Source: Ramazzottius varieornatus (lineage: Eukaryota > Tardigrada > Eutardigrada > Parachela > Ramazzottiidae). Taken from it: a stretch of 64,000 nt of DNA. Numbering within the stretch: the stretch's first letter is position 1; each line of letters starts with the position of its first letter. The DNA lies in assembly GCA_001949185.1 (NCBI GenBank), contig BDGG01000005.1, positions 496,001-560,000 of the forward strand, read 5' to 3'. A model generated the notes under the pieces. The model was not told where the DNA came from and searched no databases. It worked only from the letters and a program-made list of their open reading frames with translations. The position numbers were made by a program, and so were the translations under genes. This document shows, piece by piece, positions 11,124 through 23,027 of this stretch.

Positions 11124-14100
11124 TCATGTGAACATTTCAAAGTGCCGCCTGGGTGCGCAAACCGGACAGCCGGAAACGGACCAAGATATGCACTTACTAT
11201 GGAAAGCATGCCTACACTGGAAGACGACCACGTCCGACACCGTTTCGTCAGCTGGAAGAACACGGTCTTTACAGACATAGCATACGGAATCGATATCAAC
11301 GAAAGAGCCACGCTGACGAAGTTTCAACAGCTTCGCTAACAGCTGGAAACAGTCGTTGACCATAATTTTCTTGCATCCTTCGCGCAACGTTATCTGAAAC
11401 AGAAGCACATTGCCATACTCTTTCCTTCCGATCGCTACAGCTACTGTAACTTGCCTGCAAGTGGTAGTCCTGAAGAATTCGGACGAGTGAGTCTCGAAGT
11501 CCTGGAATCTGGAGGCCGTTCTTGATTCGCCGTATGAGGATGGTAGGGTCGACGTGAGTTCCGATGTTGTGCAGAAGGGTGGTGATGAAGGCCGGCTTGT
11601 CGAGCGAGTACCCGATCATGATCATCCACAAGTCGTTATCGTTCTGCTCTTTACAGAACTCTACGGCTCGAGCAATATCGTTCATCTTGTTCATGATCAG
11701 CTCTAGCGCCTCTTTCAGGTTACCCATTCGACCTACGAACAAGAATAAAGTGAGACAACCGAAATAAGCCACAGTAGATAGAAAGCAGGGTACTTGTGCA
11801 TGAAGGCCCACATATACAAACCATGGTTTTTATTTCAACGAACTAATATCTCGCTTGTTTATGGATTCCACTATCAAAACATTGATATTTATTTAACTTA
11901 CTTAGCAGGTATACCATTTCAGGTACCATGCTCTTCTTCTGGCATATCTCGAAAGCATTCCTCAAGTCGAAGTGTTTACTATGTTGCATGAAATGCAACA
12001 GCTTGTTCGGTGCGTACTCTGCGTAGAGCTTCGCTTGGACGTCATGGTAGCTCTTGGCTACTGTCCTGTCCTTCTGGAACAACCTGTCTAAATACTGTAG
12101 AAGGAAGGGAGCTTTCTGCTCCAGCTGTTTTATGAGAGGAAGCATGGGTATGGCGTCGATATTCTCCGTGAACAGCCGCACAGCCTGCTCGTTGTCCATT
12201 TCCATCAACGCGATGGCCAACTGGCGGTCCAATATGGCTTTGTACAGGTTATGCCGGACGATGAGGTCGAAAACGTCCTGATGCTTGAGCTTGACGTAGA
12301 TGGCTAAGGCTTTGTCGAACTGCTTGACGAAACTGTAGAGTGCTCCCAGAGCCTCGAGGATCGTTTGGTTGGGATTTCTGACTAGGACATCGATCACCGC
12401 GTTGATCACAACCTACAAGAAATGAATTGTCAGACAGTAGTTCCCTGGACAAAAAGCGAGGAATTAATTTGTGAGTTGATTTGCTTTTAACTTTCATAAA
12501 CACTTTCTAGACAATTATGCTTATATAGATTCATTCATGATTTGGGACCTGAGCAAACAAACCCGGCTAGATTGTTTCTCCAAGTGGCGCATAATTTCCG
12601 CCAATAACACTGGAACGCGCGCCATTTAGGAAAAAGCATATTGCCGAGTTTGCTCGCCGAGCTACCATATCATTAGCGGTACCTGGACGTTGTACAGACC
12701 GAGCGGCCATTCTTTCACAGTCCTCAAGAACCCATCGTGGTCTGACTGGAGGAACGTAGAGAGTACCAACTCGTACACGGCCGGTGACAGCTGGAAGTCC
12801 GGAGAGCGAGGAAGGTATGGTGCTAACAGATGAAGTTTGCCGGCTCGATGGAATTCAGCAATCTGCTCTTCCCATAAAGTCTTGTCCTTTCCCAAAAGCT
12901 TTGTACACGCTCTAGCGGCTGCCTCGAAGTTCTGCTTCAGCCTCAGGGATTCTAGGTACTTGCGACCGATGTCGCGGAGGTTGTGGCGGCTGCTTTGGCG
13001 AGTAGAAAGCTGGGTGACAACCTTTAGCGCCTCCTCGTAGGCTTCTCGTTCCAGATGCCAGTCGATAATATCGTCAATATCCAATGGTTTGGCAATCACG
13101 ATGTCTTTTGAGCTGACGATAAAGTACAAACCTAAAAATTAGAACAAAGTTGACGATAAAGCGACGTGAGAAAAGAAAGAAAGCGTAATCTTGAACTTCT
13201 TGAGCCTGCGTACATTAAACCGTACGATAAACTGACAGACGAGTATGCAGGTAAGCGAAACACAAAAATTTCATCGGGACGCACGGATAAATAAGCACAA
13301 AAACTGAACATCACAAAGTATGACCGATAAAACAAGGAATGTCAGAGGTCTATCAGAAACCAACCATCTTCTGGTAGGGAATGCAGGTGATAATCTTCGT
13401 ACGAAGAGTACATGTTGCCTCGAAGCACCAGGATGTCACATATGGCCTCGCTGTAATCTTCCCAGCGAGGTTGTATTACTTTCAGCTGTAGTTTCTTGTC
13501 TTCTTCCTTCGAGCTGGCGCTGTACCCAAGGACCACATACTGTTCCGAGCTGTAGGGAATGTTTCCATACGGAGCTATGCCGCATATCGCGAAGTCAGTA
13601 TGAACCAGCTTGTTTATGACGATTTCGTAGTTCGGCAATTTGGCCGAGAACCCGTTCGAGTTAATGGAAAGGTTCGACGACTTCCTCCGGTCACGTACTG
13701 AGCAAACTTGAAAGACATGCGACCACGACACGATCAGTGTTCGGGAATCCATCCAAAAGATGTCACACTTGTTGGGAAAGTCGTACTTCTCTTCCGGTTG
13801 ATCGCGGGGTATCAACCCGATGATTTGCTTCTCTTTCATACACATGACCTAAAGAAGAAAAACTGAAGACTGGGCAAGATTCTTAGGACCTCACTAATCG
13901 GTTCTCACCTTTACGCCGGATGAGATTCCCCACGCCACCATACTTCCATACCACGATACGCGGCTGACTCTTCCACACCTCTCATCTAGTATCGTGGACT
14001 TTGGCCCGAGAAAGCGTTTCTCGCACATGACCAGCTGCTCGGACCCGAATATCACAGCTTTGTGAGCCGAATGTATGCTGCTAACAGTGAAAGCGGGACA

Positions 14101-14846
14101 GATGACGACTGCTTTGACGGGTTTGGAATGCTTGATGACGAAGTTATCCTCGGTAGAATTGAGACCCTGCACGAATACTTTACCGTCTTCACCTGCCGAA
14201 GCCATGTAGTTCCCATTCTCATCGATGGAGATGTCGTTGACAGGTCCTGCGTGTTTCGGAATGGGGACCGTGAGAGTCGTTCTGGAATACGATTAGCAAG
14301 CGTGAATGCTCAGGCAAACAAGATAACTCGGCCACCCCTTCGCACCATATTACCGCAGTGACGTCACGCCATTAAAGCCAAAGGGTGGCCGACTCGCATA
14401 CTTTGGCTCCAAAACATGATAATGAAATTTCGTTTGTACCTGTTGCCTTGTAGATCAAGAATGTGGATCTCTCCATTCTTTGTCCCCAGAGCTAGGAACT
14501 TAGAATGGACCGCTAGAGCTGTTGCACTGTCACGGAGTAGAATCTTGGCAGACTCGGGATTCTTGTCACTTAGGAGCCTTTCGTATTTGAATTTCGGTTC
14601 GGGGTCGTAGTCTAAATCTTCGTCCAACGTGTCGCCTTCGCCATCTTCTGCCATCCCCGGCGTTGATTCGAGAAACTCATCCTCTGACTTTCCGTTGATC
14701 TTATTAGTGCGAAATCTCGTGCTGTTGGTCTCTCCGACTGGGCTTCCAACTTCTAGCTTCCGGACGTCGATATGGTTATCGTTCTCGTTTGGCACAAGAG
14801 ACGTTTCCGTCGGGAACTCTTCTCCCTCGGGCGACGATGACATCAT
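11124..14846 (-). CDS. VPS41: Vps41, HOPS complex subunit
   Basis: Vps41 tethers late endosomes, lysosomes and autophagosomes as a HOPS subunit. Seven exons (14846-14440, 14281-13909, 13848-13365, 13131-12683, 12412-11902, 11732-11455, 11393-11124) give 923 residues. Order of parts: an acidic low-complexity N-terminus of roughly 100 residues; a WD40-type propeller (FLALGTKNGEIHILDLQGN, MASAGEDGKVFV); a clathrin-heavy-chain-like helical repeat (DVFDLIVRHNLY, LYAEYAPNKLLHFM, NIGTHVDPTILIRRIKNG, LRDSLVRILQDYHLQ); and a C-terminal RING-type zinc finger (CYVC, FQCRHAFHSKC, CPVC). The last intron appears to be GC-AG. The intron 12413-12682 holds a palindromic repeat. The start is the ATG at 14846; another Met follows at 14843. 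Confidence 0.95.
12540..12665. repeat. Palindromic MITE-like repeat, copy in VPS41 intron
   Basis: It contains GAGCAAACAAAC, AGTGGCGCATAATTTCC, CTGGAACGCGCGCCATTTAG and a GAGTTTGCTCGCCGAGCT end that pairs with the left end. It lies in the VPS41 intron 12413-12682. Confidence 0.65.
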
Positions 14847-15832
14847 GGCCAAACTGGACGTTAATTACGTAAGAGCGTTTGGAAGAGATGGTTATCATAA
14901 CAATACTGGTCCATTACGTTTTGAAGGTCTCTATCGTTGAAGTAAAAGTTGATCCTTCCAGCTCTCAAGACAGTGTTCCTCGCGGAGGTTCGTCAAGCTT
15001 GTCCGTCGTTAGCTCTAGTCGCTGCTAACCCTCCACGCTTCGTAAAGAAATCTCAACAATGCACCGACACTATGAACGCACTGACCAGCCTGAAACAAGA
15101 TAACTCTGTACGACACGGGGAATCCAAAACAGGCAAACAGCTGATCTTGATTCTTGTCTCCACTCTCCAAAATCCAAAATTTTTCGACCAGAAGCAGAAG
15201 GGATTCTAGGGAAGTGAACCAACGCCCCGAGCGCGAGGGGAGCTGTTGACTAAGGTGTAAGGTCAAACTGCTGTATCGGCCCACCCCGGGAGAATTTTGA
15301 CTCGCAGGTCACAAAAGTTTTCAGTGTTCACCTCTTCAGAAGTTTCAAGCTGTTTCTGATGGCGTGAAAGTGCGACGGACAACGACCTGTTTGTCTTTTG
15401 GGGTTATTCTTTGCGTGCAATTAATGCCAGCATGTGTGTGGCTGGCTTCGCAAGAAGAAAGCTCCGTTGACATAATCTGGAAAGCCACACTGTGCGGTTG
15501 CTTTGCTGCCGTCGACCGTCGAAACTGCTCGGACTTCGCAAGGTACGATTATGCTGACCATTATTCAGACGTTGCTATTCCTTGTTCTTCTGTACGTGGT
15601 GTCCGTACGACAACATGGCTCATGTACTTCCCGTTATAGACAAGAGGGAGAATTTCTGGAGCGATCCCCATATGCTGAATGCTGGTACTGGTCCTGAGGA
15701 TCGAGTATATAGTGGACGACCGCGCAGACGAGCTAGGTGCGCCAGTTGAACGGGGAGTTTGAGCGTTTTGTTGGATCTACTCGTCCTTCATATTTCCGTT
15801 CGCTCTACCAGTGTATCTAACTCCAAGACACC
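14847..15832. promoter_or_regulatory. Shared divergent promoter region, VPS41/EAF
   Basis: Nearly 1 kb between two divergent start codons shows no conserved coding in six frames. A TATATAG at about 15706, roughly 125 bp before the EAF start, is a possible core-promoter element. Nothing else is recognised. Confidence 0.35.
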
Positions 15833-17414
15833 ATGTCGAGGAACAACGATAACCGTGAAAGGAAGACATATCCACTGAAGTTCGGCAAGACATTCGACAA
15901 GAAGTCCGATGTGTCCTATAATACTCTCAAGCGTAAGTCAGGTTGTCGCTATCACAGGAAAGGTTCAGTACACTGTAGTCTGTAACGCTCGTTTGGAAAT
16001 TACTGCCGTCTCTGGTAATACCTTTTCCGAACAAGGTAATTTGGATGGTTCCGTGTGTTGCAGTTGACTTTAAACCGGTTTCACTGGGGTCGAGCAAAGA
16101 CATGATGTTGGAGGTTGGAGGACCAGGCGGAGAAAACTCGAACCAAGTTACAGCCACAATACCCGGAAAACAGGTGAAGCAACTTAATGAACCTCGGAAC
16201 TTTGCAAAATTTATTTCATAAGTCCTTACTACTACAGTGCAGCTCTGTAAATACAAGGACAGCTCGAAGGTTCGTGGTTTGTTGATGCTCTGGTTTTAGG
16301 GATCTGGAGCAAATAACGCCCCGCCAACCATCTATAAGGGGCACAAAGCTCCATATGGTGCAAAAGACTGCCTTCTCATCATCGACGAAGTGACCGGAGA
16401 AGTCACGTTGGAAAGACTTGGCGAAAGCATCAATCTTAAGAAATCGAGGTGCGTGATCACGATCCAATAGGTATGGAAGGTTCACATCGTGTAATGTTCG
16501 TTTCTTGTTCCACTTTGAAGGCCAGAAGGAAGTTCCAAGGCTCAGGGATATCGCGGACGACCTGGAGGGCCGCTCCCTTCTCCCGGTAACTCCGACAAGA
16601 TGGAGCAAAGTCCTGGCGACTCGGCCAATGACTTCTCCCCGGCTCCGTCATCGTCCCCGATACCCTCTCCTTCCTCACAACCGCCTCCACTACCTGCTCA
16701 CTCACACAATTCATACGGTAACCATGCTCGCTCGGGTGGCTCCTTACAAGCAGCAAGTTTCGAACCGTGGGCTAAAGATCCTTCGGCTGGACTGAACAGA
16801 AACGATCATCGAAGGGGCTCAACTCAACAGGAACCTAAACGTACGAAATATCAACTCAGTAGCATCATGAAGTATCTACATATCGATATTTCCTGTTTAC
16901 AGAAACTCCAGTCAGCCTTCCAAAGAAGCCCTCACCAAAGAAGTCGGACGCTATGGTTATGAGTTCGTCAAGTTCGAGCTCTTCTAGTTCGTCCAGCTCC
17001 TCAGGTTCCTCTAGTGAAAGCGAGCCGGATATCGATTCGCTTTTGACAGATAACAGTCCCAAGAAGAAGAAAGGTGGGTTAGCAGTTCCTTCGACAACGA
17101 GCTGAAGTGTTGTTTGACTTTGAGTTCTCTGAGCATGTTGCTCTGTAGGTCGCGGAGCAGCTCAGAGTTTACCGCAGCAGCCTGTTCACGTTCCCGTTCC
17201 TCAAACTGTTATGTCCGGTGTGCCATCAAATTCGATGGGCCAGAAACTACGTAAGTTATTCGTGGAGGGTTGAAGATTACACATTTGGTTGGGAACATAG
17301 ACTTATGGGTTATTCTTTGCAGTTGAAGATCTTCATGTGAGTAGTGATGAGGATGAAGATGAAGACGACAAGAAGGAGAAGGAAGACGACCTCGATGATA
17401 TCATGGCTTTCTGA
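15833..17414 (+). CDS. Eaf: ELL-associated factor (EAF)
   Basis: EAF proteins bind ELL and stimulate RNA polymerase II elongation in the super/little elongation complexes. Seven exons (15833-15932, 16064-16173, 16300-16448, 16521-16840, 16903-17073, 17149-17250, 17323-17414) give 347 residues. The N-terminal ~120 residues are the EAF domain: YPLKFGKTFDKKSD, LDFKPVSL, PTIYKGHKAPYGAKDCLLII, TGEVTLERLGESI. The remainder is disordered: a Pro/Ser-rich stretch, a long serine run with SSSESEPDIDSLL, a Lys-rich patch, and an acidic tail DEDEDEDDKKEKEDDLDDI. This layout is typical of EAF1/EAF2, whose C-terminal serine- and acid-rich part is an activation region. Confidence 0.93.
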
Positions 17415-18258
17415 TACTTTCTAAAAAGGACTCGTTGTCACGAAATTTATCCAGAGCAGTAAGTCTTGAAGGTTTTGCATGCTTTTTTGCAATATACGTC
17501 TCCGTTTTCTGTTGGCGGTTGTGCCTTCCCGAGTTTCTTTCTGGGTCTTTCACTGATAATTTATACTCGAGACGCGTACATTTCAATCAAACCGGAGATG
17601 TCTGACTTGCGGGTGGAACTTATAGTTGCTCTTGTCAGACGTAGTTCAGTTTCCCTGCACGAGTATAGCGAACGGGCCTCTGATTGCGTGCTGCTACACA
17701 CGCGACCTTGATTATTTATCGAGCGCCGCGCTCAGTAAACTGCAGGCGAAGCTGTGGGTGCCTGGCTAACTCTTCCATACTGTACTCTTCGCGTACTATT
17801 TGTGTCCTGAATGGGATGGCTCATAAGTCATAAATGATGTATGAATCGTACCGTTTTGTACCGCCTCGTCAAGTTTTCGGCGAGGTTCCGTGAGTCAGGA
17901 GCTGCTTAGCGGCCTGGGTGGCGCATATGTTGTACATGAGTCAGGTTCACATCGATAGTCAGTCTACCGCAGGGTCTGTAGATAGCCTGTTACATTGCTA
18001 GCGAACATCCGCATATTGATAATGGAACTCGTTCTTATAAAAGGCCAGTAGTTGTCGAAGGTTTTTTTATTTTCGTTTCAAACGAGCTCACAATCTCGAC
18101 AAGCTTGTCAAGGGAACAGGATTGCTTATTAGGCTTTCTTTTCCTCATCTGAACGCATCCAACATCGCTGTCCTTCCTAGCTAGCCTTTCGAAATTTTCT
18201 CGGGTGATCAGTGAGACTTATTGGATCTTTGTCTCGAACTTTCGGTACTTACACCACC
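17415..18258. promoter_or_regulatory. Intergenic and promoter region upstream of DUF4139 gene
   Basis: No supported gene is found here. A TATAAAAG at 18036-18043 lies about 220 bp before the next start codon and is a plausible TATA box. Around 17905-17945 there is a short GGTGGCGCA-containing piece that resembles the core of the palindromic repeat, too short to call. Confidence 0.35.
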
Positions 18259-20576
18259 ATGGCGTCCATTGTTCAAGAATTCAAGCCTCAGGAAGCGCCC
18301 ATTTCGAGAGTCACGGTTTATCGCGATAGAGCAGAAATTACTCGTGGTCTTCGCTTCCAAGTCAAGACTGTGGGTTTACAAGATGTGGTACTGGCCTCGG
18401 TGCCGACACCTGTGCAGCTGGACTCTTTGAGGTAAGATCAATCTTTCACTGGAAATCAATATTGGACACTGTGCTGAAACGGTCTGTTTCAGGGTCGACG
18501 GAAAAGGTAGCGCGCAGATCGTCGGGGTGAACGTGTCGGATTCATGGGTCGAGAAGTCCGCCAGTGGTGAGCTGAAGCAGAAAGAAAAGAACCAGAGAGA
18601 ACTGTTGGAGGGCCTCGAAGAGCGGAAGGCGGATGCGGAGAATGCCGAGTCACTGCATGTGAAACAGCTCCAGTTTTGGGATCAGTGTTCGGATTCCCTG
18701 TCCAAGGTACGAACTCTGGAGAACTTTAATTGGTGCAAGTTTTCTTGGATAACTGTCGTTTTTGTCACAGGAAATTTTCGCCGTGAAAGACGGAAAATCA
18801 AGTCCGGTGACGTCGGATACTTACACCAAGCTGAACGAGTTCTTGGGCGTCTACCTGCAGGAGAAGTCGAAAATCGAGAAGGAACTTCGCATAATCCGTA
18901 AAAGTATCACCAAGCTGAACGAGGAAATCGAAACCGCCCAGAGGAACTTGAATGAAGTGACGAACGCTTCCAGCAGACAGACATGGTACGTTTCGAGCAC
19001 GATTTTGCGCCAGCGTCAGAGTTTCCCAAATACGTTCGTAGCATATTTCGAGCTGGAAACCTATTATGCTGCAATTATGCTCGTCTTCAACGCAAAGTTT
19101 TTTCGCAGGAGCATTTTGGTTTCTCTGGATGTGGCAGCTCCAGGGGACATGGAACTGACATACAGCTACATAGCTCATCACTCGGCTTGGTGGAGCCCAA
19201 AGTACGATGTTCGTGTGGCACCGGAAAGCAAGAAAATTACGGTAAGCACAGACGGAAAAAAATCACAGAATACTCGCCAAACGAGTGGGAATGCTGATCG
19301 CTAATGGGAATGTTTTACGATGCCGACAGTAAAATCCACATAGCTTTATAGTACCGGTTTCATTCAGTAGCATGGCTCGTTAAAAATGCAAACTTGGCTC
19401 ATGTTTCCAGCTGCACCTGAATAACTTTACATAAACAGGTTTTTGTATTAGTAGAATAGAACATTGTTTAATATCATTCCCTGATTCCTTTAGCTATCGT
19501 ATTACGGCGTCATCACGCAAAACACGGGTGAAGATTGGGTCGACGTACCACTACAGCTGTCGACAGCCGTGCCGTCCCATGGAGGAACTATTCCTACACT
19601 GGGAACTAAGCAGATTTCCTTCAAGGAGCCCCCACCACCGGTACAAATACAGAATCCCGGGTTCGGGTATGGTGGGGCCGAACCTCGAATGAAACGCATG
19701 ACGGCTGCAACCTTCTCGGCCCAGCATGACACCATGGAGTATGCTATGGCACCAATGGCGATGGCTGTTTCTCGGGTAAAAACAGTCTAAATGATAATGG
19801 CTCACGCTTGTTGAAAGTGCCTTTGGAATAACTCCTTGTATGACATTAGGTTCAAGATTCTGGCGTCACCACCTCGTTCGAGATTATCAGGCCTGCCACC
19901 ATTCCGTCTGATGGCTCGGAGCACAAAGTTACCGTTGGCATCATAGACATGGAGTCGCACATGCAGTACAAGAGTATTCCCAAGCGAGAAGAACGAGCTT
20001 TCCTGGAAGCCAAGGCGAAGAACTCCAGCCCGTATCCCATTCTGCCGGGACCGGCTAGCGTCTTTTTTGGCACAAACTTCGTTGCAACGGTAAAAACTTT
20101 CTTGAGACCTGATGATCACCAGGTTCTAAATGTCTTCTCGATACCGATAGGTGAATCTGAAAACCGTGAGCCCGCAAGAGGACTTCACGTGCTCCTTAGG
20201 CGTCGACCCAGCTGTCAGAATCACCTATCGACCGGTCCGAAAGTTCAACGAGCAGACCGGCTTGCTTCAGAGATCCAATGTTGTGACATACGTTCAGGAG
20301 GTCGATATCTACAACACGCGCGAAGAGAGTATTCACATCGTGCTGCAAGAGCAGGTACCTCGAAGCACAGAGGACCGCCTGAAGGTTATCCTGATCGAAC
20401 CTGCACTTACCCGAGACCAGCGAGAAGCCAAGGGCTATCTGCTGAACCAAGATAATAACCTGGAAGCCGAAATGGACATCAAGGGTCGTACCAAGCACGT
20501 CTGGACCATCAAATACAGGCTGGAGTACCCTTCGGACAAAGAGATCGAAGAAACAGAATTACCATCGACCATCTAA
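18259..20576 (+). CDS. DUF4140/DUF4139 protein, F37C4.5-like
   Basis: The molecular function of this family is unknown; members occur in bacteria, fungi and nematodes (C. elegans F37C4.5). Seven exons (18259-18431, 18493-18706, 18771-18985, 19109-19241, 19494-19775, 19850-20089, 20151-20576) give 560 residues. The N-terminal DUF4140 part reads ISRVTVYRDRAEITRGLRF. A ~110-residue heptad-like helical section follows (ELKQKEKNQRELLEGLEERK, KIEKELRIIRKSITKLNEEI), consistent with a coiled coil. The DUF4139 part has the typical LTYSYIAHHSAWWSPKYDVR and YYGVITQNTGEDW. The C-terminus ends with DIKGRTKHVWTIKYRLEYPS. No signal peptide or membrane segment is evident. The ATG at 18259 (CACCATGG) is preferred over the upstream GTG. 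Confidence 0.9.
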
Positions 20577-21155
20577 CTGGCATCATACTGAAGCCTTGCA
20601 GTCTTGCTACTTGATAAAACTGTACGTGTACCCTTGTTAATCTGTCCACCAGCGAAAACCGTTTTTACGGAACCGCACTAGTGGCCCTTTGACGGCTTTC
20701 GTGGTTTCGGGGACAGTTGGATACATTTTCTGTTTTATCTTTCGCTAGACGTCTTATAACAAAGAGGAACTTATAAACAGAAGAATTGCAGGTTGTTTCT
20801 TGCGGTAGCTCACTGCGCGATTTTGCGCTCGCGCAAATCGAAGAATACGACGAACCCAGAAGTGCTTGGACCATTCAATCTAATCAATCTTTCTTGAAAT
20901 CAAGTGCGAGTCACTGTATGCCATCGACGGCTTCTCTCTCAGAACTAAGAATCAGCTGATCAGCAGCTGAAATGGTGGTATGGCTTCTTTTGATTGATTC
21001 TCAGTGCCCACTTTCACGTTCCAGGCTTCCAGACAGAGTAGGCTTCCAGAGTCGGTGTTGAGGTTCGCACAGGTTGTCAAAAGAGACTGCCCATTTTTTG
21101 TACTCGTGAAGTTGCGCCGAATGATCCAGCAGATTGCTAGTCTTAGCCTACAAGA
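20577..21155. other. Intergenic region, DUF4139 gene to renalase
   Basis: About 580 bp between two same-strand genes. No conserved coding sequence was found. It should contain the 3' end of the DUF4139 gene and the promoter of the renalase-like gene. Confidence 0.45.
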
Positions 21156-22428
21156 ATGATGCCGGACGGGAAGAGACTGTTGATCGTCGGAGCGGGAATC
21201 ACCGGAAGTAGCCTTGCGTTCGAACTATGCCAAACCTTTGGGAAAGCGATCATTAGCAAGCAGGTTGTCGTCTGGGACAAATCTAGAGGTCCAGGTAAGA
21301 TACCTTGTTCCGGGATGTTCTCCAGTTCATAGTTTTAAAATTTAATGCGTGGATAGGCGGACGGATGTCCACGTCGCGATCACCAACAAATCCCGAATGC
21401 CGGGCTGATCTGGGAGCACAGTATATAAGCTCCTCGCAGGAAACCATGAGGAAGTATAACAGGTAAACGCATCGTTTCGAACCGTCGATCCTTTTCATGT
21501 ATATTCGAGTTGTTTAATTGACCCAAAGTCCAAGATCGCAAAGTCTGTTACTGTATGTATTTTCAGGTTTTATGACGCTTTAACTAAAGATCATTTGTTA
21601 ACCGAGATGGTTGCGCCCGTTGAAGGCAACAATCCGTACCAAAAACCTGGAATAGTGGATATGATAGCTCCACAAGGGATGTCCTCCATGGTGAAGTTCT
21701 TCTTGCAGCAATCCGGTGTGAAAGTGGAAACGGAACGCGAAGTGAAGCAGATTGATGCACAATTCCATAGAGAGTGTTTAACGCTGCTGACCACTTCCGG
21801 CCACACGGAAGACTTCCACACAGTGATATTGACCATTCCAGTTCCCCAGATCTTGAAACTCAAAGGAACTTTTGCCGACGACTCCGCAAAGCAGACTTTG
21901 GCAGAACGATCGATTCAATACTCTTCAAAGTACTCGCTTGTGTACTTCTTCGACGAGCTTACGGACGTCGGCTTGAACTTTGGCTTCCGGTTCGTGGATG
22001 ATGACGATATAATTCGGTATATATCAGTGGACAACATCAAGAGGGGGAAACCGGACCAACCTGCTGCAGTAGTGTTCCACTCAACGTGGCAGTTCGGAAG
22101 GGATAAAGTTGACACCGACAAGGAGGAAGTGGAAAAGCTGATGATGGCGAAGGTCGTCCAAATGTTTCCGGACCTTCCTCAACCTTCGGCGCGAAAGATC
22201 CACCGATGGAGGTACTCTCAAGTACGGAGTCACAATGACAGAGATTCAAAAGAGAAGTCAGACGTGAACGGATGCTTTGTTTTGAGGAAAGAGAAGCCGA
22301 TTGTGATATGCGCCGGTGATGGCTTTACAGAGTCTTCTCTTGATGGTTGTTTACAGTCTGCTACTAAAACTGTTCAATATTTCAAGCCAGCGTTAGAAGA
22401 AATGTTTTCTCCAGAGAATATCCAATAG
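21156..22428 (+). CDS. RNLS: Renalase-like FAD-dependent amine oxidase
   Basis: Renalase is a flavoprotein that oxidises isomeric dihydro-NAD(P) species. Three exons (21156-21294, 21357-21462, 21567-22428) give 368 residues. The N-terminal Rossmann motif is LLIVGAGITGSSLAFELC (GxGxxG), followed by the FAD-contact stretch VVWDKSRGPGGRMSTSRS and LGAQYIS, all characteristic of renalase. The C-terminal flavin contact is IVICAGDGFTESSLDGCLQS. Length is close to the vertebrate protein (about 340). No signal peptide is evident, suggesting an intracellular protein. Start is the first Met of MMPDGKRLL. Confidence 0.9.
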
Positions 22429-23027
22429 AAAACTTGTATATTTTGTCGTGTGTACTTTCCGATGCGTTTTCGTTTCAGTATCGAGGGTTCCACACACATG
22501 AGTATTTATGGCCATAAAACTTTCGTAGAGCCTCTATATAACAGTTTACATGAAGCACCAGATGAAGCGGGAAAACTTGCGAACGTGGAAAAGAAAAAAA
22601 CTCGGGTAACATAAAAATGCCACCGAAGATGAAACCTACTCATGTATTGTCCACAAAAAATACAGCTCAAAAGTCATTTAATAAATTAGGGGCGTGTTGC
22701 GCGTCTCAGCTGTGATGTTTGAACAGAACCATATAATGATGCAGTAGCTTCCTTGGAGATCAGCAACCTGCCATCTGCACCAGGATAAAATGAAAAGACC
22801 GACATTTTGGTACTTAAAGGTCCAGAAAAAGGAGGGAAAGCCCACATCAACAGGCATTCGTTATAGATCATATGGTACTCTTTCGGTACATGATCACTTC
22901 GTCAGGCTCCGTAAACATGGCATATCTACAGTACAAACACACCGGAAATGAATCACAACATCATTATTCTGGCAGTAATCGTTCATCATACATCTTAGTC
23001 TTCTAATTTACCCTGAAGGAACTTCAC
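22429..23027. other. Convergent 3' spacer
   Basis: About 600 bp between the renalase-like and aldo/keto reductase stop codons. It is AT-rich with an AATAAA near 22679 that could serve the renalase-like gene. No gene is supported. Confidence 0.5.

Noticed and set aside
14358-14370. CRE-like TGACGTCA in a VPS41 intron
   Set aside because: A single 8-bp palindrome is expected by chance in 64 kb, and there is no supporting context.
14629-14940. Plus-strand open frame over the VPS41 first exon
   Set aside because: It is a shadow of VPS41 coding sequence on the other strand, with no family match.
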